A DNA stretch of 41,994 bases from positions 1-41,994 of the forward strand of contig NZ_FMBC01000042.1 in the NCBI RefSeq assembly GCF_900094795.1, read 5' to 3'. The position numbers and the translations under genes are program-made. Below are positions 38,044-41,994 of the stretch, one piece after another. The DNA is from Kosakonia oryziphila. GTDB taxonomy: Bacteria; Pseudomonadota; Gammaproteobacteria; Enterobacterales; Enterobacteriaceae. How positions within the stretch are numbered: the stretch's first letter is position 1; every line of letters begins with the position of its first letter. A model generated the notes under the pieces. The model saw only the letters and a program-made list of their open reading frames with translations. It made no database searches and was not told the DNA's origin.

Positions 38044-38093
38044 GGCTTTATGTCGCAGATTTGTAACGGGCTTTATGTCGCAGAAATGTAAGG
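38044..38093. repeat. 25-bp tandem repeat in the yebQ-kdgR promoter region
   Basis: Two adjacent 25-base units begin at 38044 and 38069. The first 16 bases, GGCTTTATGTCGCAGA, are identical; the units differ at three of 25 positions. They lie 60-142 bases from the two divergent start codons, downstream (for kdgR) of a TATAAT at 38018-38023. The spacing would place two copies of a site close to two and a half helical turns apart. Confidence 0.85.
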
Positions 38094-38185
38094 AAGTTGA
38101 TAAACGTGCATTGCGGCGACTGAGCGACGAATTTATAATAAAAACCAATTCTGAATTTTATAAAACACACGCGGTGAGGTGATTA

Positions 38186-38977
38186 ATGGCTATCGCAGAT
38201 TTGGACAAGCAGCCAGATTCTGTCTCTTCAGTATTGAAGGTTTTTGGCATTCTGCAGGCGCTTGGCGAAGAGCGTGAAATCGGCATCACCGAGCTGTCAC
38301 AGCGTGTCATGATGTCGAAAAGCACCGTCTATCGCTTTTTACAAACAATGAAATCATTGGGTTATGTCGCGCAGGAAGGGGAGTCTGAAAAATATTCCCT
38401 GACGCTTAAGCTGTTCGAGCTTGGCGCACGTGCGTTGCAAAACGTTGATCTTATCCGCAGTGCGGATATCCAGATGCGTGAACTCTCTCGTCTGACAAAA
38501 GAGACCATCCACTTGGGTGCGCTCGATGAAGACAGCATTGTTTACATTCATAAAATTGATTCGATGTATAACTTGCGTATGTATTCTCGCATTGGTCGCC
38601 GTAACCCGCTGTACAGTACTGCTATCGGTAAAGTGCTGCTGGCCTGGCGCGATCGTGAAGAGGTTAAGCAGATCCTTGAAGGGGTTGAATATAAGCGCAG
38701 CACCGATCGTACGATTACCAGCACTGACGATCTTCTACCGATGCTGGATGTTGTGCGTGAACAAGGCTACGGCGAAGATAATGAGGAACAGGAAGAAGGC
38801 CTGCGCTGCATTGGCGTACCCGTTTTTGATCGTTTTGGCGTGGTCATCGCTGGGCTGAGTATCTCTTTCCCGACGCTGCGTTTCTCTGAAGAGCGTCTAC
38901 ATGAATACGTGGCCATGCTTCATCAGGCCGCTCGCAAGATTTCTGAACAGATGGGTTATAACCAGTATCCGTTCTGA
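38186..38977 (+). CDS. kdgR: KdgR, IclR-family repressor of pectin/KDG catabolism
   Basis: KdgR represses 2-keto-3-deoxygluconate uptake and breakdown genes (kdgT, kdgK, eda and others); KDG or KDPG relieves repression. The 263 residues comprise an N-terminal winged helix (about 20-75: GITELSQRVMMSKSTVYRFLQTM) and a C-terminal IclR effector domain (about 85-260: ETIHLGALDEDSIVYIHKID, then GRRNPLYSTAIGKVLLAW). The start follows GAGGTG. It functionally connects with eda in this same window, whose internal promoter is a KdgR target in E. coli. Confidence 0.96.
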   Translation: MAIADLDKQPDSVSSVLKVFGILQALGEEREIGITELSQRVMMSKSTVYRFLQTMKSLGYVAQEGESEKYSLTLKLFELGARALQNVDLIRSADIQMRELSRLTKETIHLGALDEDSIVYIHKIDSMYNLRMYSRIGRRNPLYSTAIGKVLLAWRDREEVKQILEGVEYKRSTDRTITSTDDLLPMLDVVREQGYGEDNEEQEEGLRCIGVPVFDRFGVVIAGLSISFPTLRFSEERLHEYVAMLHQAARKISEQMGYNQYPF

Positions 38978-38983
38978 CAGACG

Positions 38984-39016
38984 AAAAAACCGCCATGATG
39001 GCGGTTTTTTGTTTTG
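38984..39016. terminator. Bidirectional terminator between kdgR and yobH
   Basis: AAAAAACCGCC and GGCGGTTTTTT pair perfectly around ATGAT. It lies directly after kdgR and before the end of convergent yobH and can act on both strands. Confidence 0.9.
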
Positions 39017-39019
39017 ATG

Positions 39020-39259
39020 CTAGCCGTTGTCGATAACAGTGTCGCTTTTACGTATCAGAGGGCAATTTGCCAGCCCGAAAAAACCATTGACCGAATGTAC
39101 ATATTGTGCGGTGTAGGTACCACGCGCTGTTACATATTTACATTGTAATCCCAACCCACCGGCATTTTCATTACTGCCTATCAGCACACCATAACCGCTT
39201 AGCAGAAGCCCAATCCACAGCAGCGCAACAACGATAACGGCGCGAATAAATGTTCGCAT
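39020..39259 (-). CDS. yobH: Small membrane/secreted protein YobH
   Basis: The 79-residue protein starts MRTFIRAVIVVALLWIGLLL and ends IRKSDTVIDNG, matching E. coli YobH. The N-terminal hydrophobic segment (about 5-26) is a signal peptide or anchor. Two cysteines (LQCKY and NCPL) follow in the exported part. Function is unknown. The ATG at 39259 has GGAGCTG upstream; the frame extends 12 codons further without homology. Confidence 0.92.
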   Translation of the reverse strand: MRTFIRAVIVVALLWIGLLLSGYGVLIGSNENAGGLGLQCKYVTARGTYTAQYVHSVNGFFGLANCPLIRKSDTVIDNG

Positions 39260-39354
39260 ATCAGCTCCTTGCTTCGTTCTAAATTGTATCTTCAAGCTAC
39301 CTGATTCATAGACTGAAACAAGTCATATATTCCGAAAAATCATGAATAGAGATA

Positions 39355-39371
39355 CGGTTAGTCGCGGTTTA
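39355..39371 (+). promoter_or_regulatory. Candidate PhoP box of mgrB
   Basis: CGGTTA-N5-GGTTTA fits the direct-repeat PhoP consensus (T/G)GTTTA-N5-(T/G)GTTTA with one good and one partial half. TGCTAA about ten bases downstream can serve as -10. mgrB is a classical PhoP-activated gene. Confidence 0.6.
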
Positions 39372-39419
39372 ACGTTGTCATGCTAACCTGGTTATACCTG
39401 ACATGTACTGGAGAGTGGA

Positions 39420-39563
39420 GTGAGAAAATATAAGTGGCTGATCCTGATTGTTACGCTGGTAGGCTGCCTGCTGCTCTGGACTCAAATGCTTAACGTGATG
39501 TGCGATCAGGATGTACAATTTTTCAGCGGCATCTGCATCGTCAACAAATTCATCCCCTGGTAA
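39420..39563 (+). CDS. mgrB: MgrB, small feedback inhibitor of PhoQ
   Basis: MgrB is a 47-residue inner-membrane peptide that binds PhoQ and damps PhoPQ signalling; loss causes colistin resistance in clinical Enterobacteriaceae. The start is GTG at 39420 with GGAGAG upstream, as in E. coli. A basic N-terminus is followed by one transmembrane helix (about 7-24) and a periplasmic tail with C28 and C39 ([13 protein letters not shown]), which form the functional disulfide. It ends in FIPW. All known key residues are intact. Confidence 0.94.
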   Translation: MRKYKWLILIVTLVGCLLLWTQMLNVMCDQDVQFFSGICIVNKFIPW

Positions 39564-39637
39564 TGGCAATTTCTCAGTGAATGGTTTCCTTCCTTGACGC
39601 CAGTGGTAAAATGTCGCGTCAACATTGAGGTGGTGAA

Positions 39638-39928
39638 ATGAACGAAGTCATAAATTCGGGCGCGCTTAATATTGCGTCTATTGTTGTTTCTTTGGTGGTT
39701 CTGCTGGTTGGGCTGGTTCTGTGGTTCTTTATCAATCGCGCCAGCTCGCGTACAAATGAGCAGATTGAGTTGCTTGAAGCGCTGTTGGATCAGCAAAAAC
39801 GGCAAAATGTATTGTTGCGCCGCCTGTGTGAATCCAATGAGCCTGAAAAAGAACCGCAAACTGCGCCTGTTAAAGTGCAGGAAAAAGAAGAGGATGATGA
39901 TTTGATCCGTCTGGTGGCCGAACGCTAA
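39638..39928 (+). CDS. yebO: Small membrane protein YebO
   Basis: The 96-residue protein (E. coli 95) has one transmembrane helix (about 13-34) followed by a probable coiled coil (RTNEQIELLEALLDQQKRQN, about 38-70) and an acidic tail ending LIRLVAER. Function is unknown. GAGGTG precedes the ATG. The downstream metallo-hydrolase gene begins 17 bases after its stop, so they may share a transcript, possibly with mgrB. Confidence 0.93.
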   Translation: MNEVINSGALNIASIVVSLVVLLVGLVLWFFINRASSRTNEQIELLEALLDQQKRQNVLLRRLCESNEPEKEPQTAPVKVQEKEEDDDLIRLVAER

Positions 39929-39945
39929 AAGCGCAGGAGAATGAG

Positions 39946-40935
39946 ATGGTCTGGAAAAACCCCTGGTATAATCCTGCACTTTCTCATCACTCCCCTGATG
40001 GGTTCATCAATACGACGCCTGTCGCACATCAACCAGGTGACGTTAAGCGCTGGCGCAATGAGCGTAAGACAGCCGGGCTTCCCCGTCCTCCCGCGGATGG
40101 TTATGATCGCTTTATCGAGCAGTGGTGGCAGAAAGTGGAAATCACTGGCGATAACGACGGTTTATGGTGGCTGGGCCATGCCAGCATTTTGTTACGCCTT
40201 CAGGAGCAATTCCTGCTGACCGATCCTGTTTTCTTCCACCGTGCTTCACCTGTTCGTTTTGCCGGCCCGCAGCGGCGTACACCGTCTGCGCTTGGCATTG
40301 CAGATATTCCACAACTGGATGTGATCCTGATTTCCCACAATCATTATGATCATCTGGATACGTGGACGCTGCGCGCGTTATTGCGGCGTTTCCCTGACGT
40401 GCAGTTCTTCGTCCCGCTTGGGTTGGGCGCGCTGATCCGCCGCCTGGGCGCACGACACATAGCGGAACTGGATTGGTGGCAAAGCATGATATTTCAGGGA
40501 ATGGTTTACACTGCGGTGCCTGCACAACATTGGAGCATGCGCACATTATGGGACCGCAACCGTTCATTATGGTGCGGTTGGGTGGTTGAATCAGCAAAAG
40601 GGCGGTTCTGGTTTGCTGGCGATACGGGGTACACTCCGGAGCTGCTTACTATTCCGCAGCGTTTAGGTGCGCTGGATGTTGTTGCATTACCGGTAGGTGC
40701 TTATGCGCCGCGCTGGTTTATGTCGATCAACCATATGGATCCGCAAAGCGCTGTTGCGCTATGGCAACAACTGGGCAGTCCGCTGGCGTTTCCAGTCCAT
40801 TGGGGCGTGTTTGAGCTGGCTGATGAATCCCTGGATCAACCGGTAAAGGAATTACAACTGTCATTAAACGAAGCGGCAGCGGATAATGATAACTTTAGGA
40901 TCCTGAAAATCGGTCAGTATTTATCCCTCGTTTAA
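39946..40935 (+). CDS. MBL-fold metallo-hydrolase, NAPE-PLD/UlaG-like
   Basis: This 329-residue metallo-beta-lactamase-fold hydrolase has the two-metal motif HNHYDH (H131, H133, D135, H136). Further ligands lie in PAQHWSMR, FAGDTGY and FPVHWGVFE. WWLGHASILLRL, LLTDPVFFHRASPV and PVGAYAPRWFM are typical of the branch that contains mammalian N-acyl-phosphatidylethanolamine phospholipase D and many bacterial relatives. This suggests a phosphodiesterase acting on lipids or other phosphodiesters, but the substrate is unknown. There is no signal peptide, so it is cytoplasmic. GGAGA precedes the start. E. coli K-12 has no gene here (yebO is followed by yobF), so it is an insertion or a lineage-specific retention. 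Confidence 0.88.
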   Translation: MVWKNPWYNPALSHHSPDGFINTTPVAHQPGDVKRWRNERKTAGLPRPPADGYDRFIEQWWQKVEITGDNDGLWWLGHASILLRLQEQFLLTDPVFFHRASPVRFAGPQRRTPSALGIADIPQLDVILISHNHYDHLDTWTLRALLRRFPDVQFFVPLGLGALIRRLGARHIAELDWWQSMIFQGMVYTAVPAQHWSMRTLWDRNRSLWCGWVVESAKGRFWFAGDTGYTPELLTIPQRLGALDVVALPVGAYAPRWFMSINHMDPQSAVALWQQLGSPLAFPVHWGVFELADESLDQPVKELQLSLNEAAADNDNFRILKIGQYLSLV

Positions 40936-41470
40936 TACTCCCGCCTCGTTCCAAAAGTATTGTGTTTTTTAAATGACATTGTTTTATTTTTATCGAAACG
41001 TTTTTATTGCCTTTTTATGAGGCAGTGTCATCATAAATTCATTATTTTGGTGCAAGGCAAAGCTTATTTGCACAACAATTATCCACAGTAAACCGAGGAA
41101 CAATTATCCACAGTAAACCAGGGAAATAGTTTCCCTGATGTCTTAATAGTTTGAGAATCTTCCTGGTCGATAAAAAAGCATAACTATGCGCAAAAAGTTC
41201 TTATGATATACGCTATATGCATAGACACATTGTGGCGTGTTTAAGCACATGGAACCTATTGAGCAATGGTGAAAAATCAGCTATTGTCGATGCATGAGGA
41301 TAGGGGCTGGACGACTGTTATAGCGTTCATCGGAATGCATAAAAGCGCAGAAGAAGCTTTGATAACATTAGAATTTGTGCGGCGGATCCAGACATGTTTA
41401 AAAATGGCTTGCCATAATTTACATATTGTGTGATAACACGTTTTGGGTCAATCGAGGTACAGTTCTGTTT
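40936..41470 (+). promoter_or_regulatory. Long upstream region of yobF-cspC
   Basis: The 535 bases between the metallo-hydrolase and yobF contain no credible gene. They are AT-rich, contain a 25-bp tandem repeat with two DnaA boxes (separate entry) and end in the yobF leader. The yobF-cspC promoter is presumably in the right half; I could not fix it. No terminator with a clear T tract was seen after the metallo-hydrolase. Confidence 0.5.
41075..41119. repeat. Tandem repeat with two perfect DnaA boxes
   Basis: ACAATTATCCACAGTAAACC occurs twice without mismatch, at 41075-41094 and 41100-41119 (25-bp period). Each copy contains TTATCCACA, the high-affinity DnaA box (41079-41087 and 41104-41112), in the same orientation. 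Confidence 0.85.
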
Positions 41471-41612
41471 ATGTGTGGCATTTTCAGTAAAGAAGTCCTG
41501 AGTAAACACGTTTCGTTGAATACAGCTTCTCTGCCGAACCTTATATTAGTGCCTCAAGCAGTAATGTCTCAGTTTTCTCAGTCAATGCCTGCGGGCGAAG
41601 TATATACATTAA
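41471..41612 (+). pseudogene. yobF: yobF with two single-base deletions
   Basis: The sequence starts with MCGIFSKEVLSKHV, the exact start of E. coli YobF (47 residues). The match then continues one frame lower as VEYSFSAEPYISASSSNVSVFS from 41515, and again one frame lower as CLRAK...stop from 41586 to 41612. The total length is 142 bases instead of 144, as two lost bases require. The final stop and the GGAATTTTTCAA spacer to cspC are positioned as in E. coli. Read without shifts, the frame gives a 55-residue unrelated tail that runs 14 bases into cspC. It may be a decayed gene or a lineage-specific recoding. Confidence 0.72.
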
Positions 41613-41624
41613 GGAATTTTTCAA

Positions 41625-41834
41625 ATGGCAAAGATTAAAGGTCAAGTTAAGTGGTTCAACGAGTCTAAAGGTTTTGGTTTCATTACTCCGGCAGACGGTA
41701 GCAAAGATGTATTCGTACACTTTTCTGCAATCCAGGGTAACGGCTTCAAAACTCTGGCTGAAGGCCAGAACGTTGAGTTTGAAATTCAGGACGGTCAGAA
41801 AGGCCCGGCTGCAGTTAACGTAACTGCTATCTGA
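41625..41834 (+). CDS. cspC: Cold-shock-family RNA-binding protein CspC
   Basis: The 69-residue single cold-shock domain is essentially identical to E. coli CspC, a constitutively made RNA chaperone and transcription antiterminator that stabilises rpoS and other mRNAs. RNP1 is KGFGFITP and RNP2 is [14 protein letters not shown] lies upstream at good spacing. It follows yobF by 12 bases. A 3' region with inverted repeats and a terminator comes after it. Confidence 0.98.
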
Positions 41835-41907
41835 TTTCGACACCTCTGAGCTTGTACGCGCATTGCGCGTTAAAGTCAGCCATAAAGCCTCGCACTTGTG
41901 CGTAATG

Positions 41908-41937
41908 CCGATCAGTTAAGGATCGGTTGACCGATCC
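41908..41937 (+). repeat. Mutually exclusive inverted repeats downstream of cspC
   Basis: CCGATC (41909-41914 region), GGATCGGT (41920-41927) and ACCGATCC (41930-41937) follow one another. The middle arm can pair with either neighbour, giving two alternative hairpins in the cspC 3' untranslated region, about 15 bases before the terminator. Folded by eye. Confidence 0.5.
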
Positions 41938-41951
41938 AGTGGCTGTGTAAG

Positions 41952-41985
41952 AATCCGTAATCTCACAGGGATTACGGATTTTTTT
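41952..41985 (+). terminator. Terminator after cspC
   Basis: AATCCGTAATC and GATTACGGATT pair perfectly around a short loop, followed by a run of T residues. It lies 117 bases after the cspC stop and ends the yobF-cspC transcript. Confidence 0.93.
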
Positions 41986-41994
41986 ATGTTACTT

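Noticed and set aside
38044..38093. KdgR operators
   Set aside because: The units lack the palindromic GAAAC/GTTTC core of KdgR boxes.
41075..41119. Short CRISPR-like repeat
   Set aside because: Only two units with a five-base spacer and no cas genes; better explained as a tandem duplication with DnaA boxes.

Overview
The window is a stretch of enterobacterial chromosome (Enterobacteriaceae, order Enterobacterales). Gene content and order follow the Escherichia coli lpxM-to-cspC segment almost gene for gene: lpxM, pykA, hexR, zwf, edd, eda, purT, yebG, yebF, (yebE), ptrB, exoX, holE, yobA, yebZ, yebY, sdsR/ryeA, then pphA, yebW, yebV, rsmF, letB, letA, msrC, proQ, prc, htpX, yebQ, kdgR, yobH, mgrB, yebO, (yobF), cspC. 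The proteins are close to but clearly not identical with those of E. coli, and several non-E. coli genes are inserted, so this is a relative (an Enterobacter/Kosakonia/Citrobacter/Cronobacter-like genus would fit). I cannot settle the genus from sequence alone.

Region by region. 1-314 is the 3' end of a group II intron (maturase C-terminus plus domains V/VI) lying just upstream of lpxM. 387-8.4 kb holds lipid A acylation (lpxM), pyruvate kinase II, and the Entner-Doudoroff block with regulator HexR, zwf and edd-eda; candidate HexR, GntR and Cra sites are visible. 8.4-13.9 kb holds purT with a PurR box, SOS gene yebG with a LexA box, secreted YebF, a decayed yebE remnant, oligopeptidase B, exonuclease X and Pol III theta. 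14.0-15.6 kb is the copper set yobA-yebZ-yebY. 15.66-15.94 kb carries the overlapping sRNAs SdsR and RyeA.

16.1-25.1 kb is an accessory block between sdsR and pphA that is absent from E. coli at this place: a Blc-like lipocalin, a MipA/OmpV outer-membrane protein divergent from an OmpR-type response regulator and histidine kinase, a membrane-fusion lipoprotein, an RND pump, and a VirK/YbjX-family protein. An 11-bp-period hexamer array (CTTGAC-like) occurs both in the mipA/regulator intergenic region and directly before the pump genes. It suggests that the two-component system controls MipA and the pump together. virK has a near-perfect hairpin covering its Shine-Dalgarno sequence.

25.2-41.9 kb returns to the conserved backbone: protein phosphatase 1, small genes yebW/yebV, rRNA methyltransferase RsmF, the lipid-transport pair LetA-LetB, MsrC, ProQ, Prc, HtpX, an MFS transporter, KdgR, MgrB and CspC. 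One extra gene, an NAPE-PLD/UlaG-like metallo-hydrolase, sits between yebO and yobF. yobF has lost its frame, and the region upstream of it has two perfect DnaA boxes in a 25-bp tandem repeat. I found no tRNA, rRNA or CRISPR array. The strongest candidates for something undescribed are the putative regulon of the accessory two-component system and the virK leader hairpin.
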